Assembly (NCBI GenBank): GCA_012511645.1
Contig: JAAZFP010000104.1
Location: 1-10,273 of the forward strand
Direction of reading: 5' to 3'
DNA length: 10,273 nucleotides
DNA from: Microbacteriaceae bacterium
Lineage (GTDB): Bacteria; Actinomycetota; Actinomycetes; Actinomycetales; Microbacteriaceae
The notes beneath the pieces were generated by a model. That model saw nothing but the letters and a program-made list of their open reading frames with translations. It had not been told where the DNA came from and searched no databases. Made by a program: the position numbers and the translations under genes. Of this stretch, positions 1-7,102 are shown piece after piece; position 1 is the first letter of the stretch, and every line of letters begins with the position of its first letter.

Positions 1-491
1 AAAAATCCTGGGGCGAGTGGGTTGCAAAAGGCGAGCTCCATGTGTTCTTCGAGCCCGCGACGTTTCATCGCGTTCTGCCACTCCGGTGATGACTTGACGA
101 TGTTCTCGACGAGCCCGTACTCCTCGAACATGAACTGTGCCTGGCCGAACGGCTCGCTCTCTGGTGTGAGCTCGTGCAGCTCGTCGATCTCGCCGCGCGT
201 CACCGACACGACCGCTTCGCGGGTGCGTGCCGAGTCAAGATCAAGCAGGGTGACCTTCACTCGACGGTCGAGCGCATCGCCGGGCTGCCACTTCGACACG
301 ACCTCCTTGGGTGCGTCAACCAGCAGCATTCGTGGCACTCGGGTGTGTTCGGTGAAGTGGCCTGCGCTGGCGAGCAGCGCTCTGGCCGCGTCAATTTCTT
401 CGCCGGTGAGCGGATCGAGCGGGTGCGTGGCGGTGGTGATCGCCGTGACCCGCTTGCCGTGGGTGTGGGTGATATCGGGGTTGTGCGTCAT
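1..491 (-). CDS. Primary-amine oxidase (copper/topaquinone type), N-terminal part, cut by window edge
   Basis: Family role: oxidative deamination of a primary amine to an aldehyde, ammonia and hydrogen peroxide, using copper and a topaquinone cofactor. Only about 163 N-terminal residues are visible; the catalytic domain with the topaquinone tyrosine and copper histidines lies beyond the left edge. The visible part starts MTHNPDITH, then has HPLDPLTGEEIDAAR (the usual opening of the N2 domain), RVPRMLLVDAPKEVV, a GELH-type stretch (GEIDELHELTPE) and the N3-like segment FEEYGLVENIVKSSPEWQ, ending LAFCNPLAPGF. The ATG at 491-489 is preceded by GGGAGGA at 502-496, a strong ribosome site. The N-terminus lacks a signal peptide, as in cytoplasmic actinobacterial members. 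The AraC-type gene lies 124 bp upstream in the same direction, a likely regulator by analogy with FeaR and tynA. The substrate (tyramine, phenethylamine, histamine or other) cannot be told from this part. Confidence 0.88.
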   Translation of the reverse strand, partial: MTHNPDITHTHGKRVTAITTATHPLDPLTGEEIDAARALLASAGHFTEHTRVPRMLLVDAPKEVVSKWQPGDALDRRVKVTLLDLDSARTREAVVSVTRGEIDELHELTPESEPFGQAQFMFEEYGLVENIVKSSPEWQNAMKRRGLEEHMELAFCNPLAPGF

Positions 492-592
492 TGGGTCCTC
501 CCGTGAAAGAAGCGATACCCCAAAGTATTGCTACGAAGACGGCAGATTGACAGTGGCCGCGAATGATCGTGCGCCTGTGGACATGAAGTCGG

Positions 593-607
593 CGCTGAGT
601 GTCAGCG
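593..607. promoter_or_regulatory. Perfect 6-3-6 inverted repeat between AraC gene and amine oxidase gene
   Basis: CGCTGA-GTG-TCAGCG forms a perfect palindromic hairpin starting 9 bases after the stop codon of the AraC-family gene and about 100 bases before the amine oxidase start. No T-run follows on the minus strand, so a classical intrinsic terminator is not supported. It may be a weak transcription pause, a 3' RNA hairpin or a protein-binding site. I saw no convincing -35/-10 pair for the amine oxidase in the rest of this gap. Confidence 0.35.
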
Positions 608-615
608 AGTGCACG

Positions 616-1563
616 CTAGTGGTGTCGGAATTCGCTCGGCGACACGCCAAAATGACGTTTGAAGACGCGGCTGAAGTGGGCAGCATCAACGAACCCCCAG
701 CGGGCTGCGACTGCGGCAACGGTGCGAGTGACATGCAGTGGGTCAGCGAGGTCACGTTTTGCGCTTTCGAGGCGGCGTGTGCGCACCGAGGTTGACACGG
801 TGGTGTCGAGGTCGGCAAAGAGCGCGTGCAGGTGCCGAGTTGAAATGTAGTGCGCCTGCGCAATTATGCCGGGGGAGAGCTCTGGGTTACCCAGGTGATC
901 GTCGATAAACGTAAAGATCTGCTGCAACAGCACCTGGCGTGGATCGCGGGCCTGCGCCTCAACATCGAGCACCTGTGAGAAAAGGGTGCCGATCAATCCG
1001 AGGCTGGTGTGGCAGAGTTTTGCTCGGAGCGCAGCAGTGAGGTGTTCAAGCTGAGCGGGAAACTGCGAGATGAACGCCGACACGATGGGCGAGAGGGAAT
1101 GGTCTGCGCTGAGTGACACCGCGGTGAGCTGGTCGGTGAAGGGAACAGGGAGCTCGAGTTGATCCTTCGGAAACATCATGATGAGATTGCGAAACTGTTC
1201 GGTGAACAGTAGCGAATAGGGGCGAGAGGTGTCATACACCGAGAGATCGCCTGATTGCATGACGAGCTCTCGTCCGTCTTGGACAAGCACGCTCGTGCCT
1301 TCAAGCAGCAGACTTACTTTGTAATAGCCGCTGCCTCCCCCTTCTATCGTCTCGGGGGTGCGCTCCACCAGGTGTGGGGCCGCATTCACCTCGGTGAAAT
1401 CCACACAGTCGCCGCCTGCGCTGGTAAGGCGCGCATGAAACGGCTGGTCGCGCTCAGTTGATACTCGTAGCGGCACAAACGACGACGACACGACCTGCTG
1501 AAACGCAGGCAGACTCTCGGAGTGGGCCACGGCGTGGGCCCGGGGTGCGCGCGCGGTCTGCAA
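616..1563 (-). CDS. AraC-family transcriptional regulator, possibly FeaR-like
   Basis: DNA-binding transcription factor. The open frame runs back to an ATG at 1770 (384 codons), but I place the start at the TTG at 1563-1561, giving 315 residues, the usual length for this family. The reason is a near-ideal ribosome site, GAAAGAGGTG, ending six bases before it; the GTG at 1572 (AAGGG eight bases upstream) is the main alternative. The 69 extra codons look like intergenic DNA. The N-terminal half resembles the AraC-binding-like sensor domain, with GDLSVYDTSRPYSLLF around residues 105-120, as in FeaR and NphR-type regulators. The C-terminal 90 residues hold two helix-turn-helix units: LSPGIIAQAHYISTRHLHAL from residue 229 and the family signature GFVDAAHFSRVFKRHFGVSP near 290-310. 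It is followed 124 bp later by the amine oxidase gene, its likely target, and the GMC oxidoreductase gene diverges from it. The effector, possibly an amine or its aldehyde/acid, is inferred only from this context. Confidence 0.85.
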   Translation of the reverse strand: MQTARAPRAHAVAHSESLPAFQQVVSSSFVPLRVSTERDQPFHARLTSAGGDCVDFTEVNAAPHLVERTPETIEGGGSGYYKVSLLLEGTSVLVQDGRELVMQSGDLSVYDTSRPYSLLFTEQFRNLIMMFPKDQLELPVPFTDQLTAVSLSADHSLSPIVSAFISQFPAQLEHLTAALRAKLCHTSLGLIGTLFSQVLDVEAQARDPRQVLLQQIFTFIDDHLGNPELSPGIIAQAHYISTRHLHALFADLDTTVSTSVRTRRLESAKRDLADPLHVTRTVAAVAARWGFVDAAHFSRVFKRHFGVSPSEFRHH

Positions 1564-1811
1564 GTGATCCACCTCTTTCACCCTTGAAATCCCGTCATGA
1601 CTCGCCACGGTGCGAATCACCTCATCACGGATTATCTCGGATCGTAGTCGACCATCGCAGTCATGGCAATGTGCAGGATTTCGTACGGTTGCTCGCGTCG
1701 CATTGCAGGTCAGTGCCGAATGACTGTTGAGTTCACACAAGCGAGGCTGGTGCGGCGAGGCGAAAAACATACGCTGTTCAGGCTCAAGTGCAGTGTCGGG
1801 GGAGGAGCCTC
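1564..1811. promoter_or_regulatory. Divergent intergenic region between AraC regulator and GMC oxidoreductase
   Basis: About 250 bp separate the preferred starts of the two divergent genes. It should hold both promoters and any AraC-type sites, but I found no convincing -35/-10 pair and no clear long direct repeat. TGCAGG occurs twice, roughly 32 bases apart, and CGGAT twice, 11 bases apart (near 1628-1644); both may be chance. On the plus strand GGGGGAGGAG at 1798-1807 is the ribosome site of the oxidoreductase. Confidence 0.4.
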
Positions 1812-3542
1812 ATGAGTCGCGACTGCGACCACGATGTGGTGGTGATTGGTTCAGGGTTCGGCGGATCGGTCGCAGCCCTCAGGCTCGCACTCAAGGGGTA
1901 CCGCGTGCACGTCTATGAAGCGGGGCGCCGCTTTGAAGACGACGACTTCGCGAAGACAAACTGGAACATTCCGAAGTATCTGTGGGCTCCGGCCCTCGGC
2001 TGTACCGGGGTGCAGCGAATTCACCGGCTGCCGCACGTGATGGTGCTTGCGGGTGCCGGTGTGGGCGGCGGGTCACTGAACTATGCCAACACCCTCTATG
2101 AGCCCGGCCGATCATTCTTCGACGATCAGCAGTGGCCGAGACTGACTGCATCGACCATGCGACACGTCATCACCGACACCGGTCACAGTGAACCCGACGA
2201 TACCGATCCCGGCACATCCGATTGGCAGGCCGAACTTGCGCCACACTATGCCACGGCAAAGCGCATGCTCGGGGTCGTGGATCAGTACCCCGCAGCCGGA
2301 CCCGTCGAGCAGATGATGCGTGACGCCGCACAGGATCTCGGTGTCGAAGCAAGCTTCAGGTTGGCGCCTACGGGTGTGTTCTATGGTGACCCTGGTGTGA
2401 CCGTGCCAGACCCCTTCTTTGGGGGTGATGGCCCCGCACGCACGGGATGCACGTTCTGCGGCAACTGCATGGTTGGCTGCCGGGTCGGCGCCAAGAACAC
2501 GCTCATGAAGAACTACCTTGCGCTTGCCGAGCGCCGCGGAGTGGTGATCGAGCCCCTGCGTACTGTCACCGAGGTCGTGCCGCGGCGTGGCGGGGGCTAT
2601 TGGGTGACCACCGAGCGCAGCGGAGCGTGGGTGCGTCGTGAGCGTCGCCGGGTGAGCGCCACACAGGTCGTGTTTGCTGGCGGCACCTGGGGCACACAGC
2701 AGCTGCTGCATCGCATGAAGCACGCGGGTGCGCTCCCGCAGATCTCGTCACGGCTCGGGCATCTCACCCGCACCAATTCCGAGGCGCTCGATGGCGCGGT
2801 TGCGGTGTCGGTGCCAGAACACATGGGCCTCGCGAAGGGCGTGGCCATCACCACCTCGTTCCACATCGACGACCGCACCCACGTCGAAAACGTGCGCTAC
2901 GGCCCCGGTTCGAACGTCATGGGCATGCTTGCGACGGTGCTCGTGCCCGGGGATCGCAGTCTGCCGGCCCGCCTTGGATCGCTGATCGCACAGGTGGTTC
3001 GAGCGCCGATCTCTGCGCTCAAGCTGTCGTCACTCCGCCGGTGGAGCGAGCGAGGCGTCATCGCGCTGGTCATGCAAACCGCAGACAACTCGCTCACCCT
3101 GTCGGTGAAGCGACGCCTCGGTGGGCTCATGCGGCCAGGGCTCACAAGCGCACAGGGGGAGGGCGAGCCGAACCCGAGCTACCTGCCCGGCGCGCACAGA
3201 GCGGTGAAAGCCATCGCGGCGCGGCTGCAGCAGATGTCCGGGGTGCGAGCAGAAGCCCGAGGATCCTGGCCCGAGGTGTTCGGCATTCCGCTCACTGCGC
3301 ACTTTCTCGGGGGAGCTGTGGTGTCCGCGTCACCCGAGACCGGGGTTGTCGATACCTACCACCGCGTCTGGGGCTATCCGGGGCTGCACGTCGTGGACGG
3401 CGCGGCGGTGCCCGCAAACCCGGGCGTGAATCCGTCGCTGACCATCACCGCAATGGCGGAGCGGGCACTCGTGCACTGGCCCAAGCGAGGCGAAGCCGAC
3501 GCTCGGCGCTCGCAGCAGGAATTGCTGTACCCCTCAGCCTGA
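1812..3542 (+). CDS. FAD-dependent GMC-family oxidoreductase, ChoD (cholesterol oxidase-like)
   Basis: Flavoenzyme of 576 residues, the normal length for the actinobacterial ChoD branch, which oxidises alcohols (sterol 3-hydroxyl groups in characterised relatives). The true substrate is not shown here. The Rossmann FAD motif VVVIGSGFGGSVAALRLA is at residues 9-26, followed by YEAGRRF (ribose-binding acidic residue) and the family block LAGAGVGGGSLNYANTLYEP near residues 79-98. A cysteine-rich stretch, CTFCGNCMVGC, has Cys213, 216, 219 and 223 and runs into AKNTLMKNYL. The C-terminal GMC block has H497 (HFLGG) and N540 (NPGVNPSLTITA), the conserved active-site His/Asn pair. I chose the ATG at 1812 because GGGGGAGGAG lies just upstream; an in-frame ATG at 1788 has no such site. 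There is no signal peptide, so it is probably cytoplasmic or loosely membrane-associated. It diverges from the AraC gene. The transporter 192 bp downstream has its own promoter. Confidence 0.87.
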   Translation: MSRDCDHDVVVIGSGFGGSVAALRLALKGYRVHVYEAGRRFEDDDFAKTNWNIPKYLWAPALGCTGVQRIHRLPHVMVLAGAGVGGGSLNYANTLYEPGRSFFDDQQWPRLTASTMRHVITDTGHSEPDDTDPGTSDWQAELAPHYATAKRMLGVVDQYPAAGPVEQMMRDAAQDLGVEASFRLAPTGVFYGDPGVTVPDPFFGGDGPARTGCTFCGNCMVGCRVGAKNTLMKNYLALAERRGVVIEPLRTVTEVVPRRGGGYWVTTERSGAWVRRERRRVSATQVVFAGGTWGTQQLLHRMKHAGALPQISSRLGHLTRTNSEALDGAVAVSVPEHMGLAKGVAITTSFHIDDRTHVENVRYGPGSNVMGMLATVLVPGDRSLPARLGSLIAQVVRAPISALKLSSLRRWSERGVIALVMQTADNSLTLSVKRRLGGLMRPGLTSAQGEGEPNPSYLPGAHRAVKAIAARLQQMSGVRAEARGSWPEVFGIPLTAHFLGGAVVSASPETGVVDTYHRVWGYPGLHVVDGAAVPANPGVNPSLTITAMAERALVHWPKRGEADARRSQQELLYPSA

Positions 3543-3625
3543 GGGAGCATGCTTCGGGAGATCTGTCCGCGTAAGTGCGTGCGCGGAGCATCGTGAACGG
3601 CTCGTGGCCGCGAAATATATTCCAT

Positions 3626-3654
3626 GTGACGAATCGTCAACTTTGGCGTATAGT
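3626..3654 (+). promoter_or_regulatory. Sigma-70-type promoter for the MFS transporter gene
   Basis: GTGACG at 3626-3631 and TATAGT at 3649-3654 are separated by 17 bases, giving a good housekeeping-sigma match in an AT-richer island of this gap. Transcription would start near 3661, leaving a leader of about 75 bases. This also argues against the longest open frame, whose ATG-proximal codons at 3654 lie in the -10 element. Confidence 0.6.
3627..3639. promoter_or_regulatory. Palindrome overlapping the -35 element (putative operator)
   Basis: TGACGA-A-TCGTCA is a perfect 6-1-6 inverted repeat that covers most of the proposed -35 hexamer and the start of the spacer. A protein bound here would block RNA polymerase. 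The IclR and MarR regulators encoded downstream are candidate binders, but that link is inference. Confidence 0.45.
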
Positions 3655-3681
3655 TGTGCCAGTTCAGCTATCAAAACACCT

Positions 3682-3696
3682 GTTCAATAATTGAAC
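3682..3696. promoter_or_regulatory. Palindrome in the leader of the MFS transporter gene (putative operator)
   Basis: GTTCAAT-A-ATTGAAC is a perfect 7-1-7 inverted repeat about 20 bases after the predicted transcription start and about 38 bases before the start codon. Its AT-rich composition stands out from the surrounding high-GC DNA. It is too weak as an RNA hairpin (one-base loop) to be a terminator, so a repressor site is the better reading. Confidence 0.5.
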
Positions 3697-3734
3697 GATA
3701 TCTTCATATTTCGACAAGGGAGTCTCAACTTCAC

Positions 3735-5108
3735 ATGACGAGCAACACCGCAACGGCGACTTCGCCCCGCGAACTGCGCCGCGTAGCCGCGGCTACAGTC
3801 ATCGGCACCACCATCGAGTGGTACGACTTCTTCCTCTACGCAAGCGTCGCCGGTCTCGTGTTCGGCAAGCTCTTTTTTGAGCCCGCGGGCCCACAATCCG
3901 GCACCATTATTGCGTTTGCCACCGTCGGTGTGAGCTTCCTGTTCCGCCCTCTTGGCGCATTTCTGGCGGGCCACTTCGGTGACCGCATCGGTCGCAAGGC
4001 GATGCTCGTCATCACCCTGATTCTGATGGGCGTTGCTACCACGCTGATTGGTGTGCTGCCGACCTACGAGCAAGTCGGTGTGCTTGCGCCCATCCTCCTG
4101 ATGGTGCTCCGCGTGCTGCAGGGCCTGTCAACAGGCGGCGAGTGGGGTGGTGCCGTGCTCATGGCTGTTGAACACTCTCCGGCAGATCAGCGCGGCCGAA
4201 TGGGCGCCTTCCCTCAGATCGGCGTGCCGATCGGCCTGCTGCTCGCTTCGGGCATTCTCGCGCTCATGACCGGTGTCATCTCACCCGGCGAAGCGTTTGT
4301 CGAGTGGGGTTGGCGTGTTCCGTTCTTGCTCAGCATTGTGCTGATTGTGGTCGGCATCGTCGTGCGTCGCACGGTCGAAGAGAGCCCAGTATTTGAAGAG
4401 ATCGCCGAGCGCAAAGAGCGCACCAAAATTCCTGTTGTCGAGCTCTTCAAGAAGCACTGGCTGCTGGTTGTGCTCGCAGCACTCACCTTTGCCGGAAACA
4501 ATGCTGCGGGCTACATGACCACTGGCGGCTTTATTCAGAGCTATGCAACGACGCCAATCGAAGACGGTGGTCTTGTTGGCATGGAGCGCACGCCGGTGCT
4601 TCTCGCGGTCGCAGGAGCCTCCGTGGTGTGGCTGGTGATGACCTTCCTTGCAGGCACCGTGTCCGACCGCATCGGGCGAAAGAATACCTACATCGTTGGC
4701 TGGATTGCCTTCCTCGCCGTGATCTTCTTCCTCTTCCCGATGGTAAACACCGGCAACCCATGGATCTTGTTTATCGGTTTGTCGCTCTTCGCGATCGGCA
4801 ACGGTTTCACGTATGGGCAGCAGGCGGCATACTTCGCCGAGCTCTTCCCAGCCTCAATTCGATTCTCGGGTGTGTCGATTACATACGCGTTCGGCGCGAT
4901 CCTTGGTGGCGCGTTTGCCCCGATGATCTCTCAGTGGCTCGTGAATCTGACCGGTACCGCGGTGTCGGTGACGTTCTATATTGCGGCCGTCATGGTGGTC
5001 GCGTTTATTGCGACTCTCCTTCTGCGCGACCGCACCGGTATTCCACTTGGCCAGGAATACGAGGACGAGCAACAGAAGAACCACTTTGTGTGGGAGAAGG
5101 CTGCCTAA
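3735..5108 (+). CDS. MFS transporter, metabolite:H+ symporter (MHS) family
   Basis: Inner-membrane secondary transporter of 457 residues that would import an organic acid or similar metabolite with protons. The MHS-family signature GTTIEWYDFFLYA occupies residues 24-36 in the first membrane segment. The two cytoplasmic loop motifs of the superfamily are visible: GDRIGRK at 82-88 between helices 2 and 3, and SDRIGRK at 310-316 in the second half. RVLQGLSTGGEWGGA marks the fourth/fifth helix region typical of shikimate-, proline/betaine- and alpha-ketoglutarate-type members. About twelve hydrophobic segments are present. I use the ATG at 3735 with AAGGGAG at 3716-3722; the frame is open back to 3654 but that would start inside the promoter. 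It converges on the thiamine-diphosphate enzyme gene, which suggests that the imported compound is that enzyme's substrate, although this is inference. Confidence 0.9.
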   Translation: MTSNTATATSPRELRRVAAATVIGTTIEWYDFFLYASVAGLVFGKLFFEPAGPQSGTIIAFATVGVSFLFRPLGAFLAGHFGDRIGRKAMLVITLILMGVATTLIGVLPTYEQVGVLAPILLMVLRVLQGLSTGGEWGGAVLMAVEHSPADQRGRMGAFPQIGVPIGLLLASGILALMTGVISPGEAFVEWGWRVPFLLSIVLIVVGIVVRRTVEESPVFEEIAERKERTKIPVVELFKKHWLLVVLAALTFAGNNAAGYMTTGGFIQSYATTPIEDGGLVGMERTPVLLAVAGASVVWLVMTFLAGTVSDRIGRKNTYIVGWIAFLAVIFFLFPMVNTGNPWILFIGLSLFAIGNGFTYGQQAAYFAELFPASIRFSGVSITYAFGAILGGAFAPMISQWLVNLTGTAVSVTFYIAAVMVVAFIATLLLRDRTGIPLGQEYEDEQQKNHFVWEKAA

Positions 5109-5124
5109 GCTTCTCTGCAAGATT

Positions 5125-5164
5125 GCACACGGCCCCGCTCGCGTTGGTGAGCGGGGCCGTGTGC
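5125..5164. terminator. Strong hairpin between convergent genes, probable bidirectional terminator
   Basis: GCACACGGCCCCGCTC at 5125-5140 pairs perfectly with GAGCGGGGCCGTGTGC at 5149-5164 around an 8-base loop. The 16-bp GC-rich stem sits 16 bases after the transporter stop and 37 bases from the stop of the opposing gene. No T-run follows on either strand, so termination would rely on the stem itself, as is common in actinobacteria. Confidence 0.8.
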
Positions 5165-5201
5165 GTTACATTCGTGTCCGCGCGCGTCGTGCGGCAGTCA
5201 C

Positions 5202-6971
5202 CTACACGTCGAGGCCGTTGACCCGCTGAATCTCAACTTGATATGGGGCTGTCACTGAGCGTGAGATACGGCAATCAACCAGTATCGTGCCGCTGGCACC
5301 CGCCTCTCGCCATGCGGTGAGTGCATCAAGGTCTGCCAGGGTGTCGACGCGCACGCCCGTTGCGCCCAGCGCAGCTGCGAGTCCCGCGAAATTGACGTCG
5401 GGAATCATCATGGGGGCCTGGTCGATGCCCATGAGTCCATAGAGGTGCACCTCGGCACCATACGCGCCATCATTCCACACCACAATGACGCAACTCTTCG
5501 TCGTGCGAATGGCGGTTTCGAGGTCGGCGAGGGCCATCAGCCCGCCGCCATCGCCGGTGGTCACCACGGTCGTGCTGTCAGGGGCCGCCGCAGCAACACC
5601 TGCCACTGTTGCGAGCCCGAGACCGATGGTTTGGTAGGCGGTACCGACCATGATCATGCGCTGAGGCGAGGCGACCGGCCAAAACATGTTCGCCCAACCG
5701 ATGAAGTGACCGCCATCGCTTGTGACGTGACGGTCTTCGGGCAAGAGTTCGGCGAGGCGAGCAGCGACCGCTCGAGGGTCAAGTCTGCCGTCTTCGCAGA
5801 GTCCACCTGGGTGATCAGTGCCGCGATCGAGCGCGCGCAGCGCGCCGCCCGGCTCGAGCCCGCGTACTTGGTCTCGCCACAGTGTCTGGGCCCGGTGAGC
5901 GCTCAGGCCTGCGATCAGCGAATCGAGCACTTCGCTTGCGTCGCCCCGCAGCAACAACTGCTCAATTTCATGCAGACTCTTTGGCGGGTCGACCTGGTCA
6001 CGGTCGATGCGAACGATTTTGGTGCCGGGCCCAAAGAGCTCGCCGAACCGCATGGTGAACTGGTTGAGACTCGCGCCAACGACGATCACGACATCGGCCT
6101 GGGTGATGGTCTGCATAGCCCTGTGCTGCCCGAAGCCTCCAGTGATCCCGAGGTCGAAGCGATCGTCAGCAAAGATGCCGCGGGCGAGCGCGGTCGACGC
6201 GGTGAGCGCACCGAGCCGCTCGGCGAGCGTTGCAAGCTGTGATTCAGCGCCCGACACCCAAGCGCCATGGCCAGCGAGAACGAGTGGTCGCTCGGCACCG
6301 GTCAGCAGCTGCACTGCGGCCGCGAGCTCGATTGAGGTTGCGGTGGTGCTGGGGCGAGCGTGGCTGCTCTCGCGTCGTGCGGCTGATGCGCCACTGGGCA
6401 GGGTCGCCTGAGCGAGCGCCTGCATTGTCGCGGGGTCATTGAGGTCAATGCCCTCTTCGGTGGCGAGATCTGCGGGGCGTGGCAGAGGGAGCTCAAGCGC
6501 GGCGTGATCGTAAGGAATCGACAGCACGACCGGTCGCCGCACTCGTTCTGCAGAGGTGACCGCACGGTCGACGATTTCATCGATGTGTTGCGGGTCGAGT
6601 GCGTAGCTGCGCACACCGAGTGCGGCAGCGGCCATCTCTTGATCGACGTCCCAGGGGCGCCGCCCGGTAGTCGGCTCGTCTCCAACAACAAGCAACAGGG
6701 GGGTTCTCGCCTGGGCTGCCTCGGCGAGCGCGGTGAGCGTGTTGGTGAATCCGGCGCCGTAGGTCGCGGTCGCGATTGCGAGCGTTCCGGTGATGCGCGC
6801 ATAGGCGTCGGCCGATGCGACGGTCGCAGCTTCGTGCCGCACCTCAGTGAGGGCGATGCCGTGATGAGGCAGTGCGTCGATGAGGTGAGCGTTGCCGTTG
6901 CCCATGAGGCCGAACGCCTGGGTTGCGTGGCGAGAGAGGGCAGATGCGAGTGCGTGCGCGAATGTGGTCAT
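5202..6971 (-). CDS. Thiamine-diphosphate-dependent enzyme, acetolactate synthase/benzoylformate decarboxylase superfamily
   Basis: Enzyme of 589 residues that would cleave or join 2-oxo acids through thiamine diphosphate. The N-terminal pyrimidine-binding domain has MGNGNAHLIDAL followed by VRHEAATVASADAYARITG, with the catalytic Glu47. The middle domain starts near residue 220 (LVLAGHGAWVSG) and has VVIVVGASLN. The C-terminal pyrophosphate-binding domain has GDGGG at 473-477 and WNDGAYG, where N500-D501 replace the common NN pair at the end of the Mg-binding motif. RPWDVDQ near 106-111 marks a subgroup distinct from true biosynthetic acetolactate synthase. The start at the ATG at 6971 follows AAGGATC; the open frame extends only seven codons further. 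The IclR gene lies 131 bp upstream in the same direction and probably controls it. The amino acid sequence does not settle whether it is a decarboxylase, a carboligase or a hydrolase. Confidence 0.85.
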   Translation of the reverse strand: MTTFAHALASALSRHATQAFGLMGNGNAHLIDALPHHGIALTEVRHEAATVASADAYARITGTLAIATATYGAGFTNTLTALAEAAQARTPLLLVVGDEPTTGRRPWDVDQEMAAAALGVRSYALDPQHIDEIVDRAVTSAERVRRPVVLSIPYDHAALELPLPRPADLATEEGIDLNDPATMQALAQATLPSGASAARRESSHARPSTTATSIELAAAVQLLTGAERPLVLAGHGAWVSGAESQLATLAERLGALTASTALARGIFADDRFDLGITGGFGQHRAMQTITQADVVIVVGASLNQFTMRFGELFGPGTKIVRIDRDQVDPPKSLHEIEQLLLRGDASEVLDSLIAGLSAHRAQTLWRDQVRGLEPGGALRALDRGTDHPGGLCEDGRLDPRAVAARLAELLPEDRHVTSDGGHFIGWANMFWPVASPQRMIMVGTAYQTIGLGLATVAGVAAAAPDSTTVVTTGDGGGLMALADLETAIRTTKSCVIVVWNDGAYGAEVHLYGLMGIDQAPMMIPDVNFAGLAAALGATGVRVDTLADLDALTAWREAGASGTILVDCRISRSVTAPYQVEIQRVNGLDV

Positions 6972-6993
6972 GATGATCCTTGGGCAGAGCAAT

Positions 6994-7013
6994 ATACGAG
7001 TAAGAAACCGTAT
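6994..7013. promoter_or_regulatory. Short inverted repeat upstream of the thiamine-diphosphate enzyme gene
   Basis: ATACG and CGTAT flank a 10-base spacer, about 23 bases upstream of the start codon, in the 131-bp gap after the IclR gene. The spacing would suit a dimeric regulator on one DNA face. The five-base arms are short enough to be chance, and the arms do not match the palindromes at the transporter promoter. Confidence 0.25.
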
Positions 7014-7102
7014 GTGTCTCGCCGGATCGGCAGCAACGCCCCTTTTTCGAGCGTCTTGCCCACACTCAGTGCCGTGAAGCGGGTGGGCTGGACTTGCTCA
7101 TT

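Noticed and set aside
22..795. 257-codon open frame on the plus strand
   Set aside because: It lies opposite the amine oxidase and the end of the AraC gene, is very rich in Ser and Arg as expected for a shadow frame, and has no ribosome site or family features.
2112..2723. 203-codon minus-strand open frame inside the GMC oxidoreductase gene
   Set aside because: It is antisense to the FAD enzyme, with low-complexity His/Ala/Arg-rich composition typical of shadows in high-GC DNA.
3543..3600. Possible terminator after the GMC oxidoreductase gene (CCGCG/CGCGG stem)
   Set aside because: The stem is only five base pairs with a ten-base loop and no T-run, so it is too weak to list as a feature.
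5445..6242. 265-codon plus-strand open frame inside the thiamine-diphosphate enzyme gene
   Set aside because: It is antisense to a clearly coding frame with recognisable motifs and shows no domain of its own.
5202..6971. Calling the thiamine-diphosphate enzyme biosynthetic acetolactate synthase (ilvB)
   Set aside because: No small regulatory subunit or ketol-acid reductoisomerase gene is adjacent, and the N-terminal and metal-binding motifs differ from the biosynthetic enzyme.
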